64,000 bases of DNA from Armadillidium nasatum (GCA_009176605.1 SEYY01000877.1:1-64000); one strand, 5' to 3'; counted from the stretch's first letter, positions 38,549-54,420 are shown. Made by a program: numbers and translations. The notes: generated by a model not told the origin, from the letters alone.

Positions 38549-40775
38549 ATGTCAGACAGTAATAACCAAAATTTATCAGATGCTTCTGATGGTGCAGGTC
38601 AGCAAGACGTTATTGCCTTACCTCCACCAAATCCTACAACCCCTTTTACTACTACTTCTTTTATGACTTATTGTCACTACCACTGTCTTTACAACTAGTA
38701 CTGTCACTACAGGTACTATTCCTAAACGACCTCTTACTGCTATTATACCCCAATATGCTCAATTCCAACTTCCTCAAGTTCCTCAACAACCCCAACCTCC
38801 TGTTAACCCTATGTATACTATCCCAATGAATCCTGTATATCCTTATAATCCAATGTATCTTGCTAATCCTGATGATCCTGCCAGTCCTGTTTTCTCTTAC
38901 GTGTCCTCTACTGCTACTACTATGTATTCTCTTACCCCTACAAACTCAGCCATAAATTATGATATACAACCTACCATGCAACCTACCATTTAACACAACA
39001 TGTAATTAAATATGCAACCAGTTAATATGCAATCAAAACCACAAATATCACAAGATAGTAATAATAGTAGTACCGAAAAGGTGCAATCCCAAAGACCTAC
39101 AGGTATTAATATAGAGCGATTATTCTACCATCGTACCAACATGCCTCCCCTTATAGGGTATGTCAATTCAGTATGGAAAGGAATTTCAGTTACCCAGTGG
39201 CTCTCAATAATTAATGAATTCTTCAGAGAGAGAAAAATATACAATGACCTTGAAAAACTTACTGCATGCACACGTTTTTAAGAACCGTATGGTTCAGCAC
39301 GTGAGATCATCCAAGCCAGCAGCGAGCTAAAACATACCCCTACATTATATGCCTTCTCCACAGGTTTATTGAATGTACTTATTCCGTTCATGACTGAATA
39401 AAGTTTTCAGTATTGGTCTCATATAAGGAGTATACAATAGAACAAAAAGTCTGTCTAATAAGTGTTCAGCTCTCAAGTGCAAGGAGCAATTGACGATTTT
39501 GAAACTACCACCGAAACGTACTTTGGTGCAAAGTTTGATCCAATAATGAAACGAATCTTAGTCTTTGCCATCATTTATGATTGTACTCCTAGTGGAATAT
39601 TTTAATTCGAATTTAGAATATCCTGATCAAATTAGAGACTATATGTCTAAATGCGCTAACGTATTAGAAAATCCCTTTAAATCTACAAATATATCTTCAC
39701 ATAAATTTGTTGGAGATAATACCATTTCCAATATTCAGTCTTACGGAGAGAGAGAGAGAGAGATAGTCCGAAGACCAGAAAACCCACTTTTCATGATCAA
39801 TCCTCCAGAGGAGGTAGATCCAAATCCCTTGGTAGACCTTGCATTGATATAAAAACAACTCCCAAATGTTTTCAATGTGAAAGATACGGCCATAGATCTA
39901 TGGAATGTGTATTTTATCCATTTTCTTCTTCCTGTAAAGGCTTCCATCAAAGAGGTACTCTACATCAGTGTGGAAATACCTCCTGGGACTTCAGATCACC
40001 TGAAGTTCTACAGAGAGTGGAAAATATTACTTCAAATCGAGGTAATACACAATGGTCTAATAATTCCAAAAAACCCACTGAAAGACCTAATCCTAGACCT
40101 AACTTTCCAAATTTCCAGAGGAAAATCCAAAAAAATACCCGACAATCCCGTTTAGTTCTTTTAATCCGAATTATCCTCAACAACTCCAATTGACTAATAC
40201 TCAACCTCAACCATAGAATTAACCCAGATTGTATTCACCTGGTAACCAGCAGACCAAAACTTTTTCTAGACAATACCATAACACTAAGAACTGAAATCAG
40301 GTGCATTATATGCAAGAGAACCTTCCTGCAGAAAATAATGCAAATGACAACCCTAATAATAATAATCCTTCTGAATATTATCCAACTGATAACCAGTTTC
40401 TTCCCACAACGGATTTTAGTCTTAGTGAAATGTCTTTGAGATCTTCACGACCAAATTCACCATACCCCTTATGCCGAAATAAATCAATCAGAAAAATAAT
40501 TTTCAGTAAGAGAGAAGGAAATTAACCCTCTCCTTTCGCCTGCAGTAAATGAAAATCAATTACGTAGAGTGCTTCGATTAATATCCGAATAAATCTCCCT
40601 TGTATGTACCAGAAAATACAGCACAGTACAGAAACATACAAAATTCAATTACGACATTGAATAATGTAAACATATCAAATCCTAATACTCATAATTCTTC
40701 AATGTCCGAAAATGGAATGAATTTCATCCAACTAGAAAATGATTATGACTCGGAATCCGAATCAAGTTCCAACAT
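38549..40775 (+). pseudogene. Gag-like region with zinc knuckle (right arm)
   Basis: Mirror of 35,805-38,027; zinc knuckle CFQCERYGHRSMEC near 39,868-39,909. Differs from the left copy by few bases. Fossil. Confidence 0.75.
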
Positions 40776-40779
40776 GTCA

Positions 40780-41565
40780 CTTTTTTCTTTTTTTTATGTC
40801 TCCTCTGGTGGGCAAAGGCCAAAGGCCTACTAACATCCACCAGAGTTGGGGAGAATTCGAAATCGGGTCGCTAATGGCCGACGTGACCCGATACACGGCG
40901 TTTAAAAGTGTGCAATTCAAAGGAAGTTGGGAAAACAGATAAAGGGAGTGTGTTCCAGACTTTACCAGTAGAGTACATGTAAGAGTGAGCATAGCGGTTA
41001 AGTCTGGGGTCGGAGAGTTGGACAGAGAAAGGATGAGACTGTGTAGAAAGTCGCGTCGCACGAGCCCTTCTCAATGGAGGAGGTATGAAACGTGAGAGAT
41101 CAGAAGAGCAGTGTCCGTTGTAATAGCGATAGTATAGAGAGAGTGACGCAGCAATTGCAGAATGTTGCAGAAATTAATGAAAAAAGAAGACCGTGCACCG
41201 GGGCAAACCGGACGCCGGGTCGTGGCGGCACCATCCCCATCATCGGAGGCCGCCAACTCCCAAGTGATGATGGGGTGAGGGGTGGATGAGGGGCATTCTT
41301 TGGATGCCGCCCCTCGCAGCATCTCCGAGGCAGCTGTGGGTTTCGCCATTTTGATTTGTTTTATAAAGGTAATGTAAGAGTAAGCGCTTGTAAAATGTGG
41401 GAACGTGTGAAGAATTGGGGTGGAGAGGTAGTTGGAGCATAGACACTCCAGAGTGGGGCGGAGGTACACTAGAGACCCCCTGAGAAGGTGAAATGCGAAA
41501 AGAAACGAACCAAAGGGGCAACTGAATGAAACGGAATGGTCTACCCCATCCTATCATTCCGTGGG
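40780..41565 (-). mobile_element. Internally deleted LINE B (right arm)
   Basis: Mirror of 35,020-35,802, on the minus strand, with the same deletion junction and T-rich (A-rich on its own strand) tail. It differs by single bases, for example one substitution near 41,226. Confidence 0.85.
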
Positions 41566-41755
41566 TTATGCCCAATGGGGAGTACTTGCATCGCTTCGGA
41601 CGGCGCTACGTCCTCCCCCTTCTACATATGCACTACCACAGAATGCATATAATAATCAACTACCTGATGATTTAAACAGTCATACCGTACAATTACCGTC
41701 TACAATTTCTGCTATTAAGATGCAGAAACCATTCAGTACTATTTTTGGTATATCT

Positions 41756-43194
<1,439 letters not shown>

Positions 43195-43214
<20 letters not shown>

Positions 43215-43851
43215 AACTCATGATAATTCATGGGCACATGCAGACACAGCCCTTTTAGACTCAGGAGCATTGCGCTCAGTGTTGAAACTATCTTTATTTA
43301 ATAAATTTAGAAATTTTGTAAATATACGTAACCGTTCTACCCTACCTAAAACTAACGTTATTTTGAAATCTATCTCAGGAAAAAAGTTAAAAGTACATGG
43401 TAAAACTTTCCTTCTGGTAATGGTATACATAAACCAAGTCCTTTATCTTTGCGAATGTATGGTCGTAGATGATAATTGTTGTATTACGTTTTCACATCCA
43501 CGAAGGATGTCAATCCTTCGTGGATGTGAAAACGTAACTAAAATTCCATTAATTTTATATTGTTCCGAGCAATCCTCTTTTCTAAAATATAAATGTAAAC
43601 TTATACCTGTCCCTTTACTCCCTATAATCAATAAGGTAAATAAAAACTCTTACCTCAATAAGAGTAAACTCCCGAAACGTAAACCTAACTATATCTCTAT
43701 TGACATGGCAGATGTCGATTCCAAATCTACAGTAATATCTGAAATAATTCCTGTAGAAAATCCTAAATCCAAGAAAAATATTCATGACTATTTTTCTAAA
43801 TCTTCTCCTGAAGAATATTTTTTACCTAACCATTATGACACAATTACATAG
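43195..43851 (+). pseudogene. Retropepsin-like protease region (right arm)
   Basis: Mirror of 32,683-33,339 with the LLDSGA signature and the same perfect hairpin (43,484-43,537). Confidence 0.7.
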
Positions 43852-44859
43852 TCTTTTCCAGAAATTAAATGTATTGCAAACTCAAATTACGTCCTTTACT
43901 CCAAAATTAAAATATAATTTACCACAAAAGTGATTCCTATACAAATACGTAATCAAAGTCAAACCACCTTCCGCCAGATATATCTAAAAATCCTACTTAT
44001 TGTCCTACAAATATTGATGATATTGTAACCTATAATGTATATACGTCTGTACAAATAACAATCTTACCGAATTCTAATTTTTTTTAAATACTAAAGTTGA
44101 TTCAAATATTCAAACTTATCCCCCTGATAACCTTACACTCATCACCCACATCAGAAACGATCTTCGTAATAGTGGTCAATTCTTCATAGGGTCAGTTATG
44201 AGCAATTGCCGTAAAGGTCATATATATTTAGAATGCCATAATTTGAGCAACGACCCAATACATTTGGATCTTCACTCCTTTCTTACTACTGTATTTACTG
44301 TTTTAATTAATGATTATAACCTTACGCACATCACCCACAACAGAAACGATCTACGTAATATTGGTCAATTCTTTATAGGGTCAGTTATGAGTAATTGCCG
44401 TAAAGGTCATTTATATTTAGAATGCCTTTAATTTGGGAAAAGACCCAATACATTTAGATCCTCATTCCTTTCTTACTAATGCATCTCCTGTTCTAATTAA
44501 TGATTCAAATACTTCTGTTTCACCTTCTTTAAATGCAGTAACTTCTATAGACTTTCCGACTCCAAAATAAGGAAAGTATACAAGGAAATTCTTCTTTCTC
44601 ATTCCGCTAAATCTACCGATACATATGTCCTCCAAAATCTACAACAGTTGGTTGATATGTTAGATTTTCTAGTCAAAAAAAATATCATTTCCCTTGAAGA
44701 TGATCCTGTTGGCCTTTGCCCTTTGGTAACTTTTAATGTAAAATTAAAAGGAAAAGTTATAATAAGCTAGAATTAAGGGCAATTATATATGCATGTTCTT
44801 ATAATTTATTTAGTATTGCTTTTTATGTATTAAACTTATCTTCAGGACACTGATGAATG

Positions 44860-46108
44860 GGTTAAAGATAATCTACAAAAAGGATATATTGAACCCAGTT
44901 CTTCCCCTTTGTCTTCTTCACTACTAGTTATTCCCAAGAAATCCAGTTTCAAACTAAGAATTTTGCTCTATTATAGAAAGCTAAATGCTGATTCCGTTCC
45001 TGATCTGTTTTCATTACCCTATATTCAGGAAAGTTTGTCTTTAATTGGCGATTTTAAAGTCTTCAGTACTTTAGATCTTCTCTCTGGATTCACTCATATA
45101 ATGGTTGAAAAAGAATCTAGGAAGTACCTAGCTATTCCTACAGCTAGAGGCCGCTTCGAACCTATCCGCATGCCCCAAGGCACTATTAATAGTCCTTCCG
45201 TCTTTAGTAAAGCAATGAAATTGGCTCTATCTGGACTATTAGGTCTTCATTGTTTACTTTTTATGGAAGATTGCCTCATCTTTAGCAAAATGATTGAAGA
45301 ACATTATCGTAGCTTCACAAAAGTTTTTACTGCTCTTAAAAACGTTAGTCTTCACATTAAATTAGGAAAATGCGAGTTCTTTAAAAAAAAGTAACACTTA
45401 TTTAGGTTTTAAAATAAGCTAAAAGCGTTTAAGTCCGGGTCCGAAAAAGTTGGAAGGAAGCTTAAAAGGTTTCACTATCCCTACTAATGTTTCAGAAATC
45501 CATTCTTTACTCGGGTTCTTGAACTACATTAACCCAGCTACTCAAGAAAAATGTTCCATATAATTCGAATATTGTACAACAAGTAGCTTATAACAAATTA
45601 AAGAAATTTCTTATCTTAGATCCTACTTTAACCTTTTTCGATTTTACTAAGTCATTCATTTTGAGTGTTGATGCTTAAAATTATGATGTTGAAGGTGTGT
45701 TAGCTCTACTTGATGCTAATCGCTTAGAAAAGCCCCCAGCTTTTACCTCCAGACTGCTCAACAAGGCAGAAAGTAATTATAGCACCACAGAACGTGAAGT
45801 TCTGTAATTCATCCCCTTCCATGTTTAGAATCATTATCCTTGGTTACCCCTTAAAAATGTACATGGATCAAAGTGTGCTCGAGCATTTGCTTTGTCATCG
45901 CCAGCTCATTGGACGTCTCAAAAGATGGAATCTCCGCTTCCAATCTTTCAATTCTAAATTTGTGTATAAAAAGGGAAAGTTAAATATAGTCCCAGACTAC
46001 CTTTCTCGTCATCCTGCTCCTGATTTTTCACAAACTAATTCTATTTTAAGTATTTCTTCTTTAAATGCCAATCTTATTGACCTAAATAAGCAAACTTTAT
46101 ACAAATAA
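44860..46108 (+). pseudogene. Reverse transcriptase and RNase H region (right arm)
   Basis: Mirror of 30,426-31,680 with STLDLLSGFTHI, MPQGTINSPSVF and the RNase H end VYKKGKLNIVPDYLSRH. Fossil. Confidence 0.8.
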
Positions 46109-46209
46109 TAAAGAAACTGTCCCAGATTATCTCCTTTAATTAAATGGTATGAGAACTTACTTAACGTGCACCTGATCTCATTTTTAACGGACTTTTCTAT
46201 TATATTATG

Positions 46210-47250
46210 GCTGATAATATACACCTCTTACAAGTTCCAGATTCTCTCATATATACAGTCTTGTTCTTAAAACATAACTCTCCCGGAAGTGGACATCCTC
46301 GTGTTCTACGAACTGGGAAACATATCCGTGAACTATATACCTTTCCGAAAATGACAATTTTGTAAATCATTTTCCAAAGAATGTTCATCTTCTTTAGAGA
46401 TTAAGGGTAATATACCTCACCCTATAGGTACCAGTACCAATCCTCTTCCATTGCATCCTTTTTCTAGAGTCCATTTAGACACTATTGCACCTCTACCTAA
46501 GGGTATAAAAGCTAATAACAAATATATCCTCGTTTATAAAGATTCTTTGACTAGATATACAGAACTTTGCCCTGTTCCTTCCAGAGATAGTATACAGGCA
46601 GCAAAAGCTCTCCTAGAAAGGATTATAACTAGTCACTACTGTTCCAATATTTTAATTACAAACACAGCTGCCGAGTTTAAATTGCAGTTTTTCCTAGAAT
46701 TATGTAAACTTGGGCGTATAAAAAATGCCAATATTGAAATCTATCCTCCAAGTTTCAATTCTCACGTCGAGAGTGAAAATTACAATCTTGAAAATTATCT
46801 CCAAAACTATGTCATTCTAGTCATAATGACGGGATAAATACTCACGTTTTTGACAAATTGCCCTAAATTCTTCAAATAATACCTCTAAAGGTAATAATCC
46901 GCATCTTCTTTTACATTCATATGTGAAACGCCTACCTTATTCCATACCAGATTATATATCTCCTTTCGTAGATAATAAGTCTCAAAAACCTGACAGAGAA
47001 TATCTTCATGATTAAAAAGCTGAAATGTTTAAAAATTCTTCAGCTATTCGCGAACTTGATGGGGATAAACTCCAGTCAGAAACCACAAAAATTGTCAAAA
47101 GGCAACATCTCACAACTCCGGTCAGACAAGCCAACATGCTATTAAACCACACTATCAATCTCCAAAATTAGCGAGACGATGGAATGGTCTCTACCTTGTT
47201 ACCAATGTCCTGAAATTTCGTAAATATATCCTACAGTGCTTAGAAACAGG
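46210..47250 (+). pseudogene. Integrase region (right arm)
   Basis: Mirror of 29,290-30,330 with HLDTIAPLPKG and LVYKDSLTRYTEL. Fossil. Confidence 0.75.
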
Positions 47251-48034
47251 TAAAAATTTGTTTGTCATATTAACAATTTCAAAATTATTCCATATCCTCA
47301 TTTTCGTACTTCTGACAATACTTAAGTCTTATCTAAAAACCATCCAAATTATTCCGAAGAAGAATGTCAGATTTCAATTTGCTTCACCTTCTACTCCTCA
47401 GGATATCCCCTTTCCTGACTTTCCTTCTTCTTTACCAATTGCTTTACCTGTTTGTGTTCGAAATATACCGTCTAATAACCAACTTCGACGTGTTTTTCCA
47501 GTTTCATTGGGGGACTCTCCCGAAATTTCTCCGAAATTTTGTTTTTCACAACAACTTTTTCCTCAAATTCTCCAGAAGGTTCGAAAAGATCACAAACTAC
47601 TCCACCATGGTCACAAATTACTCCTCAACAAACTCCTATATCCCATATTCCCAGAGTTTCTAACATGCAAACTTCTATATCTCATTGAACTAGAGTTTCT
47701 CCTGTGCAAATTCCAATTTCTCATTCTCCTGGAGTTTCCCCTTTACAAACTACTAAACCTTTTCCTAGAAGGAATAATCCCATTCCTCCATTCTCACAAC
47801 ATTCTCTTTCTTCATATTCTCCTTATTCTTCTTAAATTTCACCTTCTCCTCCGAGAAGTGAATAATATATTCCAGAAGATTCTGGAGAATCTTCTTATGC
47901 CAAATCTACTTCTTCGAGAGATGAATTAGATATCCCTCCATTTATATCTCCACAGATTGAAAAATATACTTCAAATTATACTCCTTCTCCTATGAAAGAT
48001 GATCGAAGTCAAGATCCATCATATAGGTTTTAGC

Positions 48035-50696
48035 TTTGGTCGAGTGCGGATGTGTCTGTGTGCTCTCCCGTAGTGGGTTTTTAACTTTGTTATTTGTTAA
48101 TTTATTTACTTTTTTTTTTCTTGTTTGTGTTAATTAAGTGAAAATGTGTATGTGTTTTTTTTCTATATCTTATTAATCATTGTCTTAGATTAATTTAAGT
48201 TACTGGATATTTACTACCTGGATGACTATGACTACCTGGATGACTAAATGTTTACTACCTGGATGTTCGGCACTTTTAAAGATAAGTTCAAGTTTTAACT
48301 TTTTAATTTTCATTTAATGTAGGTTTTATTATTGGGAAGTTTTGTTTCTGTGAACAAAAATTGTTTTAATTTAATATAATTTGAGTTTTAAACTTAAATT
48401 TGTTTGACTTTTTTAGGTTTAATTTTTCGATCTTAAATTCATTTTTCCGTTTTTAAATTTGGGTTTTAAATGTAAACATTATTTAAGTTTTATCTTGTTT
48501 TCCTGTTTGTGTTTGTTAGAATATTTGTTTGCTTGATTGTTTGTTTGTCTGCCTGCTTGTCGTTTTTTTTTTTGCTGTTCTCTTGTTTGTTTGTCTGTTT
48601 GTTTGATATAATTGGGATTGTGTGTGTTGAATGGCAGGTGTACGCAGGCGTGGGTTCTCTATACACTTTACCAACATCCGTGGCTTATTTTCTAATTTGG
48701 CTTCTGTGGAATACCACCTTTCTAACTCTCATCCAAATCTTTGCTCTTGTCTGAGCCCCAGATATCTAAGAATTCCTCTCAAACTTTTTTAATATATCTA
48801 ACTATAACTTATTTCATAATTTCCGTTCTAAGGGTGGAGTTTGTGCCTACGTAAACACCAACACTCCGGTAACACGTCTTGTGAATCTTGAATCTCCTAA
48901 CTTCGATGTTCTGTGGCTTAAAATCTTTCTTCCTACCACTACGATAATCTTGTGCTTCTGCTATTGTTCTCCTAATAGAACAGATTTTTCCTCCTTTTTT
49001 GAATATCTAACTACTTCTCACGAGACTGTTACATCTTCACATCCAAATATTGAGGTCCTCTATTTAGGGGATTTCAATGTACACAACACTGAATGGTTGG
49101 GTTCCTCTCATACTGATCCAGGAGGGAGGAGGCCGAATCATTCAGCATTCTCAACGATCTGGAGCAACTGATTAAAGAACCAACACACATTCCGGATCGT
49201 CCCAACCAATTCTTAAACACTCTTGACTTATGTTTCACTACTAGTCCTTTCTCTCTATAAATACGCTGTCTTCGCACCTATTGGTAAATCTGACCACAAC
49301 CTAATTACTCTTAATTTTCAAGCTTTCTCTCCAACTGCTCCACCCTGCCCTAAGCGTATCTTCTGGCACTTTGATCGGGCTGACTGGGGGCTTTGCGTTG
49401 CTTCTATGCTAACTATCCTGGATGGACTGCTTTGTCTCTGAAGACGTCTTCTCGCTGATAAAGTGGGGGCTGTAATCGTTGATGGGATGAGCAGGTTCAT
49501 TCCTTCTTCAACTAAATCTTTTTCTCCTCAAAATCCATGGTTCGATCGCGCCTGCTCTCGTGCCATTCAGGCTAGAGACATCGCGTATCGAGAGTGGAAA
49601 AATTCTCCTTCTCCTATCACTCTTAAATTTTCATTCTGCTCGGAATCGTTGCAGGGATATTCTTCGACGAGCAAAGCAGACTTTCACTAAAAGAAGGTGT
49701 GCGGAGCTCCTAAACTCTCCTACTGATAAATCTTTCTGGCCTCTTGCCAAAAACATCTCTAACAACTTCTGTAAATCTTCCTTTCCTCCTCTTATTCGCT
49801 CTGATGGCTCTGTTGCTAACACTCCAACTGAAAAGGCTAATCTCTTCGGCCTCCTATTCTCCTCTAATTCAACCCTGGATGACTCCGGCAACCTCCTCCT
49901 ACTACTTCTCCTCTCAGATCCCATGCCTTTACCTGTGATTCATTTGATCAGTGCATGGGCTTCTAAATCTATGAACGTAAGGAAGGCAAGGCCCGGATGG
50001 CATTCCCCCCGAGTTTTAAAGAGTGTGCTTCTGATTGCTCGCCTCGTTCCTCTACTCTCTATGCCTCATACTAATATTTCCTCATGTTGGAAGCACGCAT
50101 TGGTCCGGCCTATTCCGAAAAAGGGTAGCCGCTCTGATCCTTCTAACTATCGCCCTATAGCTCTCACTGTATTCTGTCTAAGATCTTTGAAACCCTTCTC
50201 AACCTCATTCTTGATCATCTGGAATCTCATTCCCTTTTTCTGATCTCAGTATGGCTTTCGACGTTCGAGGTCTACTGGTGATATACTCTCCTATCTCACT
50301 GATTATTGTCTCTGCCTTAGGGATATGGGGAACTTGTGCGGTGGCGCTTGACATATCTAAGGCATTTGACGGTATGGCATGTCACTGCTTTCCAAGTTCC
50401 TCCTTTCTCCTTTCTTTGATTATTATGTAGTTTTCTTTCTAATCTCCATTTCTGTTGTTGATGGGCGACTCTTCTTCTTTCCTATCAATAGTGGTTTCTC
50501 AGGGTTCTGTTTATCTCTACTCTATTCTTACTTTTCATTAATGATCTCTCAGCTGTTCATCTAACCCGTCCATCATATCCGATGACTCAACCTCCATTCT
50601 CTATCATTCAATCTGCTCCTTTTGCATCTAGATTTGCCTCTCGTCTCATCTTTCCGATTCCATTCTTGCAGATCTGGATAGAATTTCCCAGTGAAG
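48035..50696 (+). mobile_element. LINE A, right-arm copy, 3'-truncated
   Basis: Starts with a GC-richer leader end near 48,035, a 590-bp leader, the protein opening at 48,631 (MAGVRRRGF), endonuclease with GDFNVHNTEW near 49,070, linker and the first half of the RT. It stops at 50,696, just after the RT palm, against a hAT transposase fragment. From about 49,110 onward single-base indels become frequent, and by 50,100-50,690 almost every 20-30 bases differ from the left arm. The RT coding is therefore unreadable as one frame. Confidence 0.88.
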
Positions 50697-51245
50697 TAAT
50701 GACACATGCTTTACTTTATTGAAAACAGATTCATACATTTCATTGCATATCAAGGAAGACTAGAAATCCCTTTGCCTCAGTTTGTATTGTGGAACAACTT
50801 CTCCCAATAATCTCATGAATCCAATATCTTGCACATATCTGAGTGTTAGATCATCCATAACTAACATTTCAGCTATATGTTTAAATATTTGTGAAGAGAT
50901 GGTGCTTTTAAAGGTAACCTATTTTGCTTCATTGAAAATGCGTATGAAGCTATTTATATATGGTTGAATACAATTATGTAACGAATTATGTAACGAATGT
51001 AGATATATATCTACTCTCTTAGATTTATTATCAGTTGTATCCCAAAGTTTTGAAGCATAAAAATATTCTTGAATAGTAGATTTAATTTGCTGAGAAGTTT
51101 TTTTTCTTTTTGTCTTTATCTTCATTCTGGTCTGCTTCTTCGCCGGTTATTTCATTAAACTTTTCATTGTCCATCAAAGAGAACATTTTACGTCATTAGG
51201 TTCTTCCGTGAAGTATTTCCACACAACACGTTTCTTAGACGCCAT
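50697..51245 (-). pseudogene. hAT-superfamily transposase remnant with BED-finger start
   Basis: The minus-strand ATG at 51,245 gives MASKKRVVWKYFTEEPNDVK then CSL, which matches the opening of a BED zinc finger (aromatic residues, then first Cys) before a stop. Downstream, in shifted frames, are TIQEYFYASKLWDTTDNKSKR and IFKHIAEMLVMDDLTLRYVQ with DIGFMRLLGEVVPQYKL. This order (BED finger, KSKR-type helix, 'AEMLVMDDL..V.D.GF..LL...P.Y') is that of hAT/ZBED transposases. At least two frame changes and an internal insert; the catalytic part is lost at 50,697. Confidence 0.7.
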
Positions 51246-51423
51246 TATAGTTTATGTAAAAAGAAAGTTGAGTAATTTTTTAACACTTCAAATTATATGA
51301 TCACTAATAAGAGCAGTTAGGTACAACTAAATATGAAACATGTTAGAGACTGCCGGCGGTGCCTTAATCTACGATGCAGAAAAGGAGAAAAAGAGTTGTC
51401 ATTGATAATTATTGAGAAGTCGG
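51246..51423. other. Short unique interval
   Basis: No feature recognised between the transposase remnant and the (TA)n tract. Confidence 0.4.
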
Positions 51424-51617
<194 letters not shown>

Positions 51618-53247
51618 CAGAAAGGTTAAAGCCAACAGCAAGGGTTTCCACATATTATTTATTACAGTGTGAACGTTTCAAACCTTAACTCGGTCCGTCC
51701 TCAGCACAATCTAAGTTCTAAAAATTTCTAATTTAAAATATAAACCAAATAAATTCATTAACTATATTTAAAATACTAAAATAATAATAATAATTGCATT
51801 AAAATAATAAAAATATAAGAATTATATTGATATAAAGTCGAAATTTTGCAACACCAAGAAATATTCAAAAGGCTGGACTATTTTGAGAAAAAGGACTTCA
51901 TCATTGTGTGAAAAGAACAGTAGAAGAAGCTTGATCATTTAAGGATGGGGAATGAGTTTTTATATATAAAGACTCCAATATCCTACGATCAAGAAGAGAA
52001 GACGAATGTCGGAGTATAGAGAAATCGGAAGAAGAAAAAGGATGGGTATCTCCATGGTCTCTTATGGTAGAGTGTTTCGGAGAAGAAAGAGGAAGGTCAG
52101 TTCTGAAGGCAACTTCTCTATGTTTATCAATCCTCACTTTTAATTGTAGACCAGTTTGGCCTACATAAGCCGCATTACAGCTGGCACACTTAAATAAGTA
52201 AATTAATGAGGATCTGAGAAACATTGGGATAGATTCCTTATGTCTGAAGAAAGTGTGAATTGAGAGGGAGTTATAATTTATAAGAATAAATTGGCACTGG
52301 GGGAATGTTGATTCAAGTACAGCAAGAATATTTTTGTTAAGTTGGGATGTAAGAGATCCTATAAAAGGAAGTTTTAGATATATTTTTTGTTTAGGAACAG
52401 TAGGAAAATGATGAGCAGGTCTAAAGATATTAACGATGAACTCGTTAATACTTTTTTCCACTTGGAAATTAGGGAATAAATTAAAATGGAAAAGAATTTT
52501 AATAAATTCTATCTCTTTATGGAATAAATGCCAGTCAGAGCAAATTTTAAATGCTCTATAGATTCTAGATCTTAGACCTAATAAAATAAACTTAAGAGGT
52601 ATGTATGTTGCTGAAATAGTTTGTAGCAAGAAGAGTAGATGAAGGTTTTCTATAAACAGATGTTTTAAATATGTTGTTAATATGAGTGACATATACATCA
52701 AGAAAGGATATGGAATTATTAACTTCTTGTTCCATGATGAACCTCATGCTATTGTGTCTCCCATTCATATACTGTAGAAACAAATTGGAATGATCTTTCT
52801 CCTTGAAAACTACGAAGCAATCATCCATGTAGCGGTGATAGAGAAGGGGTTTGAATAGAAGGGGGCATTGCCTGATCCATTGTTCTTCATAATAGCAGAG
52901 AAACCTATTTTCAAAAACAGGACCTAAAGGATGACGTCCTTTTTCCCAAAATAGTCCAGTCTTTTTAATATTTCTTGGTGTTGCAAAATTTCGACTTTAG
53001 TCTAGGTTTTTGTTTGTGTTATTTTAATATCAATATTATTCTTATATTTTTATTATTTTATTGCAATTATTATTATTATTTTAGTATTTTATATATAGCT
53101 AATGAATTTATATTTGGTTTATATTTTAAATTAATTTTTAGGACGTAAATTGTGCTGAAGACTGACGTGTTAAGGTTTGAAACGTTCACACTGTAATAAA
53201 TTATATGTGGAAACCCTTGGTGTTTTCTTTAACCTTTCTAATTAGAT
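51618..53247 (-). mobile_element. Penelope-like element (EN+), 5'-truncated, with inverted terminal copies
   Basis: The minus-strand coding region (52,943-51,901) is followed by a 3' region at 51,900-51,618. An inverted copy of that 3' region occupies 52,935-53,247, so the element is bounded by inverted repeats of about 285-310 bp. Both repeats include the coding region's end (AAAAAGGAC(T/G)TCATC), which places the inverted junction at the truncated 5' end. Inverted and tandem terminal copies are well known for Penelope-like elements. (TA)n tracts flank both sides. Confidence 0.88.
51901..52943 (-). pseudogene. Penelope-like RT (C-terminal half) plus GIY-YIG endonuclease
   Basis: Starts within the RT (PLGPVFENRFLCYYEEQW), followed by the catalytic box YHRYMDDCFVVF and the segment ISFLDVYVTHINNIFKTSVY(RKP) characteristic of Penelope RTs. 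One frame change near 52,600-52,680 separates it from the next frame (ending at 51,901), which has FIGSLTSQLNK, then the GIY-YIG-type motif LIYLFKCASCNAAYVGQTG with LKVRIDKH downstream. The upstream RT fingers are missing. The GIY-YIG domain nicks target DNA in this class. Confidence 0.88.
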
Positions 53248-53275
53248 TGAAGTTCACAAGGAACGAGCTACCTCA

Positions 53276-53508
<233 letters not shown>

Positions 53509-53690
53509 AATTTTGATAATTAATTAAACAGTCTTTTATTTATTTCAATTTATTCTGCTCCCATGTCATTTTTATAGGAGCTAATTCAAAATCAAGGAAA
53601 ATATAATTGCTATATTAAATGAATAAAATAAATGAGTTTGGAAGCAAAGGGTAGTTTTGAATTCCCGTCAACAGATGCACAAGTTCTTTA

Positions 53691-54420
<730 letters not shown>

